Assembly: GCF_040581485.1 (NCBI RefSeq)
Contig: NC_090132.1
Coordinates: 24,625,911-24,689,910, forward strand
Direction of reading: 5' to 3'
DNA length: 64,000 nucleotides
Source of the DNA: Linepithema humile
Lineage: Eukaryota; Arthropoda; Insecta; Hymenoptera; Formicidae
Shown here: positions 13,333-26,620 of the stretch, piece after piece
Layout of the letters: each line of letters starts with the position of its first letter
Position numbering within the stretch: position 1 is the first letter of the stretch
Position numbers and translations under genes: made by a program
The notes under the pieces: generated by a model
What the model was told of the DNA's origin: nothing
Databases searched by the model: none
The model's input: only the letters and a program-made list of their open reading frames with translations

Positions 13333-16300
13333 TGTTGTACACGCATTCGGTAGCGTAAGTGTGCGGAGTCTGTATCTCACGATTGGTCGGGCGAAACAAG
13401 GTTGGCGAAAGTCGTCCCTCAGCATTGAGATTAATAATCCCGATGGGCATTATCTCTTCCATGCTACGTGACCGCACGAGAAAGATGATCAATACTGTCG
13501 TAACAATCAACGAATTTCGTGATTAAATTCGAGCAAAAATCACACAGCAAAAATTAGCCGATTTTAATGGAAAATTCACCAAGAAACGACGCGTATCTCC
13601 AAAATTATTACACGAAAATCGTGACGAAATATCGAATCAATGTTTTGACGTGAAAATTATATAAATAATTTCAATTATGTCAATAATTTTTAACCGAGCG
13701 ATGTAAAGTTTAGATGTGACAAAGTTAATTAATTTGGACGATTATCTTCCATTTTTTGTTCGCACATTTTTCTTTACATATTTATTATTGACTTTTTCGT
13801 AATGGAGACTTTTAGTAAAAAACTATCAGTCAACGCAGTCGATATTTACGCAATCATTTTTTCCACTTTTCGCGCGAACAATAATTATGCGCGCTCATGC
13901 GTGTAGAAAATGATGAATATTAAATTACGACTAGGTGTTTGAGAAAGCGAGATGTACTTCTCCGTGTACTTTATGCGCATTTTGTGCAGTGGCACGTGAC
14001 TACGAACAAGGAATTAGAAAAGAAATTATGAAAAAGAATATCTACTTTTCTCAACAAGACTAAAGAGAACGAAAGACTACAATTAAAATATATATAATTA
14101 CGTAGCATAAAAAAATAATTCTATAAGTTATTCTGTAAAAATAATTATCCTAATCGTCATTATTAAATGCACAGTAATTAAAACTGTAAAATTGTTAAGG
14201 ATGGGCAGAAACTCATTAAGACATCAAAATCTACATGTTCAATTCTCGTCTATAGAGTAAACGCGTTTAAAAGAGGCAGCGCATACTTGGCAAGAATAGC
14301 GCCGTTTATCAAACACACGTAAACAGCGAAAATGACACAAATTGCGAGCGTCCGTACCGTCGCGTAAGTAAGATAACGATCCCCGCAGACGAAGGCGACC
14401 GTAAGTTCGTAGTGGACGGGCAATCGCCTCTTTACAAGCGAGTAAGCGTTACCTCGCAATTAAACCGTAATCAAATACGGCGACTTGATAAATTACGTAA
14501 AAGTATGATATCGTCGCTTCCGAGAATCGGCAATGCAATAATGTCCGCCTCTCATATTTCGCGTCGGTGCATACAGACGCGTTTTAATTTAATTCCGACA
14601 GAAGCGCGTGTATCGTATGTATCCTTTTGCGAGCGCCGATGCACCGGCCGTAAAGTGAGAGGATCGACATACTTCCGCCTTTGACCGGCGATTGTCCGAC
14701 CGACGGAAAAGCCGCAAACAGCGGCGCGGTGGCATGAAATATTAAGAGCATACGTTACAACGTCCTGCATTCGCAGTCTGCGTTTAGCTAAATATGATCC
14801 CGGATTTCATTTTATTTCTTTCGTGCGACGGTTATCTCCAGCTGGATACAAATTATCTTCCAAAAGATCCAAACAGTCGTGCTTAACGCACTACGTGTGT
14901 GACACGAATACGAGTTAATGAGCAGAAACTCTCGGTGATGTGAATACAAAGCCGAGCGATTCGTGCATTTTCGTTAAAAAGAGCCACGTAGAAAGAGTGT
15001 TCGAGAACTTTTTTCACTACACAGCACCGTTGCCTAGTTACGATACGATACAGAGTTGCATCACGTCGGTGAATGATACATATGATAAATGCAAGTTAAT
15101 ATACAAGATAAAATGCGCGAAATGCTTTTTTTATTCAATTATTTTGTATCCCATTTTTAATCAAGTGCAAAAAGATCCATTAATTCATTTGAGCAAAGCT
15201 TACAGAATATTTCATATTTAATAAGCGATATTTTATCATTAGAATCTTTAATGAACTATCATAATTAATTAAAATCTAATGTAACATTTTCATTATCTTT
15301 AATTTTTTTAAATTTGATAAAAATTTTAATATCGCGCGGTATAATATCGATTAAATTCGGGATTAAATTCCCTAGGATCTAAATCTTCGGGGATCCTCAT
15401 GTTAGCAATTTTCGTTATTTTCTTTCTATTAAGGAATCTGCATCGAGCAATCATACGCGTAAATGCGAGTTCACGCGCTTAATTAAGGACGCCATTGTGC
15501 TGGCGTATCTCCAAGCAAGCGCGACAAAATCTCGACTAGAGGGAAGAATTACGTGGCGAGATATGCGGCATACGGAAGTGCGTGCTCACGCTTGGACGCG
15601 TGCATCGGAATGACGTAAACGGGCGTTTGATAGATGGTCGTATGCGACGCCGATGATAACAGCTGTAGGACATCGCGAGACGAATTGTCACGGCCTTAAG
15701 AAAATGTTCGCGACGACGTTGTTTCACCGCAAACAGGTGTTTCGAATATACTTTCGTTCCGCGGCCACCTGTGAAACATTACCCGCTAATTATAGAATAA
15801 ATCTGCAAACGCAAAATTCGAAACAACTCAAAAATATTCGAATGCTGCGATGCATATGTAATGTTTGAAAATACTTGTATCTCTACTACTTATATCTCTA
15901 CTCGCATCTCATATCATTGTGATAATAAACGTAATAATTATAGAACTCTATGTTATGAAAAATATGTGATAAAGTGGCTGCAATCAACTGGCGATAAGAT
16001 GTCGTAATTGCACGTGTGGATTTATACTATAAAATTTACCTTTTCCACTATTTAGCATTTAAAAGTCATAAAAATTATCGCATCACATTTGCATAGTGCC
16101 ATTTGCTGTTTCTTCTCTAAAAAAATATTCGTTATCATAGAAAGCTATCTAAATTCTTCTATTTTACAACATTCACACATTTAATACGGTTTAACAGTTA
16201 TGCAACCGTCGTGATCAATATGTCACAACACACTTGGACAGAATAAAAAGGTAGATTAAACTTGAAGACATCTGTAGAACATTGTAAACTGCAAATGCAA

Positions 16301-19239
16301 ATTACTCGTAAAAAGCTCGAGATAATAGCTCGTAGATGCGAGCAGAAATCTAGGCTACTTGGAGTCACGCGAAATTAGGTCCTAGACCACCGTCCCTACG
16401 AACTAGGTCATCGGTACACGCGCAGTTAGGGCAGGCAGCCAGGGGCGGCTTTCGCAGACATTCGATTCGAATACTTTTCCTTATTTTTCAGTTCTCGCTG
16501 CTCAGCCGTCAAATGAGGCGCGAGATTTGTTTTTAGCAAATGTCGCTATTTCCATTACATTACAATCGATTATAATTTAAACTTGATTGTTAGCTAGTAA
16601 ATTATGATACTGTAATATAACATATATTTTTATAAGAAATATGTCAACCGTTTACTTTAACTTTCTAACATTTATTGCTTTTCTTTCATTATTCGAAAAA
16701 ATAATATTATTAAATTTTTACAGGAAATTTTTACAGTATTTTTACAGGAGTCCACTATTATCGATATTATCGCGCCAAATACAAATACTAGTAGCTATTC
16801 CTATTATCGAGTCAGCCTTGTTAACCGCGTTTACCGGCGATCTGCATGTCAAAATGCCGCGCATCGTTATCAGACTTTACATTGTCGGTTCCGTTGTGCC
16901 GAACGGCGTGTGCATTTCTCGGGCGATTCTCGCGCCGGTGGGCAGATTGCGATAGCATAAACGAGGAAAGGTATTACATAAAGCTAGAAGCCCGGTTTCC
17001 ATAGAGTAATCCAAGAATAAATCGCCGCCGGGCGACGAGTCCTCGCACTAAGAAGATTAGTCTATCCGCGCTGTCTCTATGGATGTCGTCGGCTCTAAAA
17101 GCATGCTTTGTCAATTTGGTCAATGTGAACAACGATAAGTCGATCGATATTTCGTGTAGAGAATGAGCGTATGAAGCACGAAGTAATAGTAAATACTGAA
17201 AAGTTGACAGGACGGCTTTAATGTACCAAAAGTGTATTTTACGAAACGCTTAAATCATATTTACCTCATCAGATCATATTTATTTTTATTGTATATATAA
17301 AACAAATTTTAAGTACAAGTTCTCATAGATATGATTAAAAAAATTAATACAATATGGATAATCAAAGAAAGCAAAATAAAACAATATATAAAAATACGAG
17401 TGTGCAATAAAATTTTTTATAAAAGTAAACAAAAATTAAAACCAAAATCTATTTTATATTTTTTCTGTGTGTAGTATAAACTATTTTTAAAAAAATTCTA
17501 AACATTTCACATAAAGTATCCGAATATAATCGACGAATAATTTTCTTCTGATAAGACACTTATTATTTCAATATATATAAGAGTTCGTGTTTTGTATGTA
17601 ATTGATTAAATTGCTTTATAGGTGCAATAATAAGCGGAGCAAGGGCACAATATTGTCGGAGGAACTTTAGGTAACTGAGGTTGTGTGGATGTTAGAGAGA
17701 CTCTATGTTGACGAGTAGGTGATAATTACGTTGCCGCGATTGATCGTGTCGCGTAGTACGACACCTGCGAGAATATTAAAGAGTCCTTCCGGCTAGAGTT
17801 AGTTTGTCATTAAGTGTATCATTAGGGGAACAATGACAACGACGTAACGCGAGCGGCGTCGCGTATCAGACGCCGATTGCGGTGTATACGCGGCTCGTGA
17901 AAGTATAAAAACCAATTAAAGTAGAACGTAAGATGCGGAATACGAGCAAGGAATATTTCCTGATAATAAATCCCGCCACGTACGCCAAGCACTGCTCTCG
18001 CAATTATCACATCGTTTTTTATAAGTGAAACTTTCAGCATAAAGATATAAAAAGCGTAGATTTAAGCGAATCTTCAAATTATTGTTCTTTAATTAATTTT
18101 TTGCTTTCGTTTTTTATGGTTATTGCCGAATAATGCAAATAATAGTGCGCTCAGCAACAATTTACGTATAAATTAAATCCTTAATTGATGTATCAACAAT
18201 ATCACGGGTAAACAAGTTTTTTATGAAGATCACATCGCTTTGAAAACTGAGCCTGGATTGAAGGTAATATCGATACGTTAGCGTACTATACTTAAGTATC
18301 ATCGATACTTGGATAATAAATATAGATCGTCCTAGAATTCTTTTACGATCAGCAAATATCCGATAAGGCGTCGTTACTACAAGGTAAAATGTTTCTATGA
18401 CAACCGATAGAGAGAGGTCAGCATACCTTTCCGAGGGAACAGGGAAACGGGCGAATAGATAAAGAGTCGGAGGAGTAATAAAAAAGAAGAAAAAAAAAAA
18501 AAAAAACCCGTTTCGATCGACAGGAGTTGCCGCGTTGTTGCGCGTCAACTGCAAGGAAATGGACGATCATGAAAGCATTTCCGAGCCGTTTAATGATACG
18601 GCAACGTGTTGCCACAATAGAAACTTTTAGCAGTGGCGTGTTTCTAATATACGATAAACAGCCACGTGTACCATAAATTACAATGCGAGAAAAGCTCGGA
18701 TCTAAATGGATGTAAGTATAGATAAGAGTCACACGTTAAAAAGAAAAAGCGATGTAAATAAAAAATTGTAACATTTCAAAGAATTAGAATAGAAGATAAG
18801 AATTGAAATAATAGATTTTCGTACAGCGCGATTTGACAAAACAATTCTATTAATTGCAATTTTATATACTTAAGCTTACTTAATTAAATTTTATATTTAA
18901 AAAATGCAGCTTAACTCAACATAATTCTATAAATTTATTTCACCACGTATCGATTATATGATAACCACCGTGAAGCGTCAATGCGTAAACAATAGCACAC
19001 GAGCGAACTGTCTAAACCTCTACTTTCTATCGTAATTATGGAAAGCAACTGCTATTTATTTTTTATCGTTGACACATTTCGATGCACACCACGACGCTTC
19101 GATACCCCTACTATGGCAGAAATATGCATTATAACAAGTTATTTGTTACACTTAAAAACTTAATCATACTTTATGCACTTGCGATTTGTTTTAATTGTAA
19201 ATTTTAATATTATAACGATAACACATCACTAACAGTTGA
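13333..19239. other. Intergenic region, no gene recognised
   Basis: AT-rich DNA with scattered CpG-richer blocks (about 14.25-14.8, 15.4-15.8 and 16.3-16.5 kb). Open frames such as 14412-14684 and 16641-16955 lack domains. A run of A at 18489-18506 sits in otherwise unremarkable sequence. Confidence 0.6.
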
Positions 19240-19500
19240 TTAAGTAAACAGATAGATTGACATACAAGAAAAAGAGCTTTGTTAAACCAAATCTCTACCA
19301 AAGTATCCACAGAATGTGGCCAACAAATTTTAATAATATTCTTTTGAGTTACTTTGCAAGAATACTGTTAAATAAGCAGATAGACTGACATTCGAGAAAA
19401 AAAGCTTTGTTAAAAAAAAAAAAATTATCTAGCAAAGTGTCTATAAAATATTTTTCCAACAAATTTTAATGATATTCTTTTGAGTTCCTTCACGAGAATA
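19240..19500. repeat. Diverged tandem duplication, unit about 130 bp
   Basis: Copy 1 (19240-19367) and copy 2 (19368-19500) share CAGATAGA(T/C)TGACAT, AGCTTTGTTAAA and CAACAAATTTTAAT(A/G)ATATT in the same order and spacing. Both are non-coding. Confidence 0.8.
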
Positions 19501-20439
19501 TTTCAGTTATTGTAAAAATAGTATGACGTACGTCAAACAAATGTCTCGCTCGAAATTTCACGCTTTAATGAGCAACTACACTATAGCAAAATCATAAAAA
19601 ACGTTCAATATTTTTAAAACTGAATCATTATTTATGCCAAACGCGTCGTATCGAGCTTTTGATAATACCTGATAAAATATTTGACGAAAAAGTTTCACGA
19701 AATCGCTGGATGGTATGGCAACGTGTCACCATGATAGAGTCGCGCGTGAAGATACGAAACACTCGATAATCGCGCCGGTATTCCAGAGATCGAATGAATC
19801 GACACGTACGCGACGGAAACGAGAGTTTCATTTCTCCGATTATAGTGATGACTAGGAAACCTTCACCTGTCTACACGTCGCGCCTCCAGTTGCGCCAAAC
19901 GCAACTGCATAATTCTCGTCTCTGGTTGAAGTTAAGCGAACAAATTCTCTCGATCAGTATTCAGTGTACACGTTTGAGTTGGTGGATCTATTCAGAGAAT
20001 TCGCTCTTGAAAATTTTCCGACAAATAATGGCCCGCACGCTTCCATCTCGGCCGCGCTTCCATCCATATTTAGCATTAAATACGGCGTGAATGATTCATA
20101 CATTTCAAGTGATAAAAATGTACGCGCATTTTACCTGTAGTATTCACAATAAGGTAACTACGATTTAACGCTAATGCGAAAGATAAATGTCATCTAGAAT
20201 AATTGTGTGATTTTTCATTACCCTCTATTTTAATATTTTATCATTTGCAACAGGGCGACTTCCGACCGTTCCATTATAGAACTCTCACATGTACCATACC
20301 TAACTTTACAGCTCTCAGAAATTGATTCCCATGTTTGTTGAATGAGTCGCGCAAAGAAGAATTAATTAATGAATAAATACGGAAACATCATTTGACAATC
20401 GACGCAAGATTTCACTCGCTACGAGAAATACACACACTG
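19501..20439. other. Intergenic spacer, no gene recognised
   Basis: Mixed composition with a CpG-richer part at 19.65-20.05 kb. An open frame at 19794-20090 has no recognisable domain. Confidence 0.55.
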
Positions 20440-20895
20440 TGACGAGGACGGAAAAGCCGCTCCCAACATGGGGGAGGACCTTCCTTCCTCGAAGAGGTGG
20501 CGACTGGTGACAGACGAAAATGTAGGGTTAGAAAAGCGAGCACCCGGCTAAAATACGTGGGGACGAGCTCCGTGTACAGAAGGAGAGCGAGACGGAAAGA
20601 ATAGAGAAGGACAGAAATAGAGAGCGAATGCAGGAAGCCAACGCGGAGCCAAACCGCGAGAGAGAATAAGAGAGAAAAGAGAAGAGACGAGGAGAGAGAC
20701 CGAGGGAGAAAGAGGACAGCAAGAAAAGCGGAGTGACTCCTCGCGGCGAACTCGGCTGGCTAACCGCCCTCCCCACTCGATTTTTTTGGACACTTACCAC
20801 ACCGTGCACTCACCTACGCAACTCTCTCGTATGCACTCACACGCATACACAAATGCATACAGAAACGGTACACGCAAGCCACTGCTTCTCTCTCG

Positions 20896-20931
<36 letters not shown>

Positions 20932-22670
20932 CTCTCTCTCTCTCTCTCTCTCTCCTACTCTCTCTCTTTTCTTTTATAAATATTCTGATAACAAACTTAC
21001 GCGTCGAGATGCATACATGCGAGTTGAGCCTCAGCAACGACGTTGGCGGCTACGAGAACATACGAGGATGAAGACGACGACAGCGATGATGCTGATGTCG
21101 GTGTTGGTGATGATAACAACGTTGTGAGGTAGCGGCGGTGATGTCGGCGAATACACTTCGCTCTCGCAAAGACGGCAGCAGCACCAGGTAGCAGTACCGA
21201 CGGTTTAGACTCCCGTCGACAGATGCAACGATTTGCGAACGACGGCGGCGGTGGCTGCGGCGGGGCTTCGCCGGCGAGCACGAGAGAGACGCCCGGGACA
21301 CGGTGTTTGCGCGCCGCCTCCTCGGTGGCCGCACATCGGCGGAGGTAGCGAAGTCGCGGCGAGTGCGGGTGCGTGCGCGCGCCCGCGCGAGAACGCTCGC
21401 GGGCGCTCACGGTCGGTTCGGTGTCGTTCTGTCCTTGTCGCCTCTCTTTCTCACAAACTGTCTTTTTAGCTCTCCCTCGCACGCACGGGGTTTCGTCTTC
21501 GCTGTCTTTCTTCCGCGATTTTGCCACTTCTGATTGCGATTTCTTTCTCTTATGTCTGCTTCTTTCTTTCTCCCGTGCGCGCTTCTGATCTGTCCGTCAG
21601 TAACCTAGAAAGCGGCCGCGGCGGCCATTCAGGATTACGGGACCTCCGTCCGTCTGTACGTCCGTCTTGTCTCGCCTCTTCTCGCCGAGATCAAGTGGCG
21701 GCTCTCTCGCTATCTCTCTCTATTATCCTCTCCCTCTTTCTTCGTTTACCTAGAGAGGCGCCGCGTGGTATCTCCTCGCCGTGTGATTGCTCCGCGCACG
21801 TTTTCCACGTTTCTCTCCTTCGCGTTCCGCGCCGTTCGAAGAACTCGGACGCAGAGATGATGCTGCTCACGTTGCGAACGCATGCACTATTCTATTCGCC
21901 CATTACGGTGCCGTGATCGTGCGGTGTGTTCCTTTGAGCTTTCCTCGCGTTACACGACAACGAGACCGATTCGGAACAAGGCGCGGGCTACGTCGACGAG
22001 ATCTCCACGGATGGACACGAACACGCTCGTGATGCTCGGACACACTCGGCTCTCGTTCGCGACGCTCGTTCGAAGCTATACACGGTATACCGACCGGAAC
22101 ACACGATCGCCACCGCCACACGGCTCTACTATCGACACTGTACGCCTTCTGCTTTTTCTCTCCTTCTCTCTCCTTCCCACGGCGCGAACACTTGTACTTC
22201 ACTTTATTCACTGGACGTGCGATTACGGTCGCAGAGTCGCGCACCCTCGCCACAGCAGGATCGGCGAGGAGCGATCGACTGTTAAGGGTCTTTGGGTGTG
22301 CTTGAGGCGGCGGCAACGGCGGCCGCGGGCGACAACTATACGATGGTGTTGCTGCTGTGTGCCGTGTCGCGCGACACGGACGCGAAAAGCACGCGACTCG
22401 TACGACGGCGCGTTCGGGCCCGGTCTCGATGCTCAGAGATATTCGCCCATTTGTGACAGATTTTCCGTCCGAGATGTACCGCGTTAACGACCGACCGTCC
22501 CCCACCTTTCCCCACATACAGACATCACCGTACTTCGATTTTTCAACATGGCGACATGCCGTCGTCGATCTCGTAGGGGGCACGCGCCGTGATCACGCAC
22601 CGAGCGCCATTCATTCGGTTAAATGCCGCGTCGCGCGTTTTTTAAATTTGTTATTGTTGTTAATTTACGA
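20440..22670. promoter_or_regulatory. Large CpG-rich block with pyrimidine microsatellites, possible orphan promoter
   Basis: About 2.2 kb of strongly CpG-rich DNA in an otherwise AT-rich region. It holds a mixed (CT)n/(CTTT)n tract and GAT/GAC-rich segments. Many long open frames occur in several frames at once (for example 21882-22487 plus and 21903-22583 minus), all rich in Arg, Ser, Pro and Leu, with no domain and no supporting splice partners. It may be the promoter or first exon of a gene whose body lies outside the window or in exons I cannot recognise. Confidence 0.45.
20884..20966. repeat. (CT)n / (CTTT)n pyrimidine microsatellite
   Basis: Uninterrupted pyrimidine tract of CT dinucleotides with an internal block of CTTT tetranucleotides, lying inside the CpG-rich block. 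Confidence 0.93.
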
Positions 22671-23119
22671 TTAATCGAAGTTTCGGACTTATCGCGCTTT
22701 AGAATCTGAAACTGATTGCAGAATTTATATAATATGATAACATATGTGACTTTTCGGAATATGTAATTGTTGTGTATTAATTGTTTTAAAGTCGATTTGT
22801 GTTAAAGTTAACGCGTGATATTACTTAAAACTAAGAAATTATTTGAGAAAAATGGAAAAAAAGTTTATTGTGCAAAATTAGCTTTTTAGATTTTCGAAAT
22901 AATATATGAAAATGGTAATTTCTTATTTTGTGGTATAGGATTATTAACTTATTGGTTCTAGAAATAAAATTGGAAAAGGAATAAAAATGATTTTAAGATA
23001 CAAAATATTATATTAATATCTTTTATGAATACTTCATTCATATACAGTTTTATAAGATTATATTAGATATTGTGAAGGAATTTGCAAAAATAGAGATAGA
23101 GATTCACATGCAAAGATAT
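22671..23119. other. 3' flank of MACROD
   Basis: AT-rich sequence between the CpG-rich block and the MACROD stop codon. It contains the candidate polyadenylation hexamer and no exon. Confidence 0.6.
22864..22869 (-). terminator. Candidate polyadenylation signal of the MACROD gene
   Basis: AATAAA reads on the minus strand about 250 nt downstream of the MACROD stop codon. It is the nearest canonical hexamer I noticed in the AT-rich 3' flank. Use of this site is inferred from position only. Confidence 0.45.
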
Positions 23120-24160
23120 TTAGTCAAGAGTAAAATATTTTTGCAACAACTCCTCGTATATGTCTTTGTCAGTGTTTAAGAATAAGCAGAAGATAACTCT
23201 ATCCACCTAAAAAAAATTTAAAAATTTTATGAGTGCAAAGCGTAATTTCCAGAATATTGTTCATTGAATATGTATATAATCTTACAGCATCTTTATTTTC
23301 CAGAAGAAATTTCTTGACTGTTGATAAAGCTACTTTGGCTGCTGGTCCTTGTGGATATCCATAAATTCCAGTTGATATGCATGGAAATGCGATGGTACGC
23401 AGCTGATTTTCTTTGGCCAGAGCCAGACTGTTTTCATAACATTTTTGTAATTTATCCGGCTTCTCACCTTGAGGACCAACTGTATGAATAACATCTGGAA
23501 CATTATAATTATTTAAACATTAATTTTTTTATTCAAATGTAGATGTATATTAAGTTAAACTTTTGTGAATTACTAACATTTAGCCGGTAGCATGTAACCT
23601 CCTGTAATTTTAGCTTCGCCAACTTTACAGCCTCCTAATGTTGCGCATTCCTTTTGTAAATTTGATCCTGCTGCTTTATGGATAGCCCCATCAACTAAAA
23701 AAAATGCATTTGTATTAATATTATGTTTAATATTATATTTAAAAATTTTCCAACAAAATTATTCTATACCTCCACCACCTCCCAAAAGACTCGAATTTGC
23801 AGCATTGACAATCGCATCAATTTCAAGTGATGTTATGTCTCCTTGCCACAGTGACACTTTTCCCGCTATGTCTTTGTCGACTTTTTCAATTTTTTCAAGG
23901 GTCTTGGCAATATTGGACTTGTTCTTGTCCAAATATTCTGGCCAGGTAAAAACCTGATCAAGAGTTGTAACACCTGTCTTGTAGAAACTTCTCTTCTCTT
24001 CTAACGGCATGTTCAAGAATTTCTCTAATCACAGAAATAATATAAAAATATATTAATTATAATAATTATATATATAACAGTTTTTTTGTTTGTTCGCCAT
24101 TTAATAGCTATATCAATCACGGATAAATAATTTCTTACGTTTTTCCTCTTCGAACGACAT
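23120..24160 (-). CDS. MACROD: MACROD-type macrodomain protein (mono-ADP-ribosyl hydrolase), 5 exons
   Basis: I assemble five exons on the minus strand: 24160-24139, 24024-23770, 23694-23578, 23494-23286 and 23206-23120. All introns are GT-AG and all phases match, giving 690 nt and 229 residues ending in TAA. An N-terminal charged helix (about residues 1-60) precedes the macrodomain. Visible signatures are GDI (69-71), NAAN (81-84), the GGGG-VDGAIH loop (89-98) and the phosphate loop ISTGIYG (171-177), followed by DRVIFCLF. These match MACROD1/2 rather than PARG or histone macroH2A. Members of this family bind ADP-ribose, remove mono-ADP-ribose from acidic side chains and deacetylate O-acetyl-ADP-ribose. 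The start is the ATG at 24160 in a good Kozak context (AAAAATGT). Exon 1 codes only seven codons plus one base and joins exon 2 in frame. A TGA lies in frame just upstream of the exon 2 acceptor, so exon 2 cannot be read continuously further 5'. I cannot tell MACROD1 from MACROD2. No mitochondrial presequence is evident. Confidence 0.93.
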
Positions 24161-24480
24161 TTTTCCTTCAGGTTTGATTGACGCAGTCGAGTTTCCTCTC
24201 GATAAGAAACTATCAAGGACACGGGCACGTCTGAAGAAGCAATTAGCAACTGTCGCCTAGAAACGAAAAGCAGTTCTCGCAGCAGGCTCAGGCAGAACTA
24301 ATCGCACTGTTGTCCCTTACTTTCAGAGCAAGCATATTCTGCGGCGAACAATGCTTTTGGGTTTTTTGTCATTCGCCGGTATCACGTTTTCAACTGATTA
24401 GAAAATCCTGTTGGGTATTTCACTGCCTTCCTGTAGCTGATTGTCGATAAACGCGCGTATTATCGCAAAAATACCGCTGT
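24161..24480 (-). promoter_or_regulatory. 5' leader and probable promoter region of MACROD
   Basis: This stretch lies directly upstream of the MACROD start and is richer in G+C and CpG than the AT-rich DNA on both sides. No TATA box is obvious. The transcription start is not visible from sequence alone. Confidence 0.4.
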
Positions 24481-26620
24481 TTGTTCGTATTTTACGTGAT
24501 ATGTAGTGTGATGTGTAATAATATGATGATATACATTTAACCATTTCACCGACAGTGAAACACCCATCGCCATCTCGCGGTGTCGATGTATTTCACACTG
24601 CATTTTTTTTACATAAGAACGTCATCTGGCAAGATCGTCGAAAAAGTACATTTTGCCCGTGAAAGTAATCGCATGATGGTAATACAATTTTTGTAATTAA
24701 AACAAAAAATGTTACTGATGTTTTTCAGATGCGATATTTTTAGATAAATATGCAAAAATAAAATTAATTGCTAAATAAAACTAAATTACTCTACACTGAA
24801 GAAGGCCTAGAGTGACAGGCAGAAACGTTTGTAATTTTTTTATAATAGAAGGTATATGTTTTTTCGTATGAATAGTTTTATCCCCCTTTTATTTATCTTA
24901 ATTAATTAATTACTAATTGTGAAAAATTATATTAAAGTGTATAACAAAAATTAAAAAAAAAAATAAATTATGAAAAATAATTAAATTATATTATTAAAAT
25001 GTAATAATTAATTGTATAAAAAGCTTATATATTATTTTCTTTCGTATCATGTATTTTTACAACAATTAATGAATAGAAAATAAACTATCATAAGTTAAGA
25101 AGCAATTAATTAGCTATTTTAGATAATAGATCGTTATCATCCATCAATTTGTGGATAGAATATCAACTTGCTTACTAAAGACATTTACTAAAATAATAGT
25201 AATATTGCGTAAAATCATATGTAGCCTAATTATACATCAATATCATATCGAAATGTAAACAATCATTTTACTGCGATTATAAATCAAGCTGATTGAATTC
25301 CGTAGGCGTACTTTATTCGTGGGCGTTGATACTAAAACGTACCTCGGTAAGACCGTAATGCTCTCCATTCGATGTACTTGTTAAAGTGCTTTTAGTAGTC
25401 ACGTAAATGCCACGATTCTATGCTTTATGGTATCGAATTGATGGAATGGTTGTTTCAGCAGAATCCAAAGATGAATTTCAAATTGCATATTTCATCAAAA
25501 AGCAGACGGACTTAAAGGTTTTTCGCGGAATCTCACTTTACGTGAAATTGAGTTTTCAACTATCGATAGCAGTTGCATCTAAAAGTATGATTTTTCATAT
25601 AATATTTTACGCATTGTTTATCAAATAAAAATAATATTGAAATTATTTAATTTCCTATTACACACAATATGCGAATCATATCAATGCGCTATAAATTTCA
25701 TCTATTAATTTTGTTATGTTACGTTTAAATTTTGCTCGATATATCGATTTGCAAATAGTTTATTCAAATAAAGTATAGCCATCACACACGCTATAATGCT
25801 AAGAGGGAAAACACTTGCCGCGCAGTCATGCTATTTATCTGACATTTAAGCGCGCTAGTAAGTATAATTAGTTAAGTTCACAACTCAGAGTGCGATTTAT
25901 GTAAGCCGTAATCACGAAAAGTTTAAGATAAATTCTTGAGACTGCGTGGTTGTCAAATTTAAGAAAAAATTTTGATGACTGGACGGTTTGAACTTTCAAA
26001 CAATGAGTCGCCCACATAAGGTCACCGAAATACTATGCTTTACAGCGCCGCATACTTATGGATTCGTATGTAGCGAGATGCGATTGCACCAATACATCTG
26101 TTTTATCACGTCCTCGGCTGCGGCGGGAATGAAAAAGTGGAAATTACTTCGGAGCTTGCATATGAGCAAGCATATTTTTCGACGCTGTGTGCTTATGATC
26201 AGAAAAGTTTTGAAATATATTGCAAAATAAATTGTACGGGACTAGAAATTGCATCCTTGTTTTTCTCATTTTTAGTAGACTTTTAAACAAATAAAATCTA
26301 AATAGAAAATAAAAATATTAATAATGAAAACGTAATAATATTAACAAATAAATATATTAATAAATATATAAAGATTGTTATTTATTTGCTCGTCAAATTT
26401 TTTTTGCGCTTTTTCAAATCTCTTCTGAAAATCTTATATCTTACTAGATATATCAAATGTGTCTTATTTCTCTCCACATAGAATAATTTTTCAGAATATA
26501 TCAATGAATATAAAAATTATAATAAATTGAAAATTTTCAAACTTTTGGCCAAATAAATTGCGGGAACTTTTAAGTTTGCTCTGGTAATTTTTACATCTAC
26601 ATACATGCGGCATTGTAAGG
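24481..26620. other. Intergenic spacer between divergent MACROD and LAMP genes
   Basis: AT-rich sequence with no recognisable exon. Two short open frames (from 25407 and 25988) have no domain, no plausible partner exons and no match I recognise. A short stretch at 24795-24830 resembles part of a retroelement or ribozyme core but is not convincing. Confidence 0.6.

Noticed and set aside
16641..16955. 104-codon plus-strand frame with hydrophobic start
   Set aside because: AT-rich composition produces Phe/Leu/Ile by chance. No family resemblance and no supporting gene structure.
20997..21527. 176-codon minus-strand frame beginning MAKSRKKDSEDE
   Set aside because: Its second half is Ser/Ala repeats from the GAT/GAC-rich tract. 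No splice partners or domain were found, so it was kept only as part of the CpG-rich block.
21882..22583. Long overlapping open frames on both strands (201 and 226 codons)
   Set aside because: Both lie in a CpG-rich block where stop codons are rare. The translations are Arg/Ser/Pro-rich with no domain, and several frames are open at once.
24025..24249. 74-codon minus-strand frame upstream of MACROD exon 2
   Set aside because: It reads through the MACROD 5' leader, exon 1 and intron 1 in another frame. The correct frame is the ATG at 24160.
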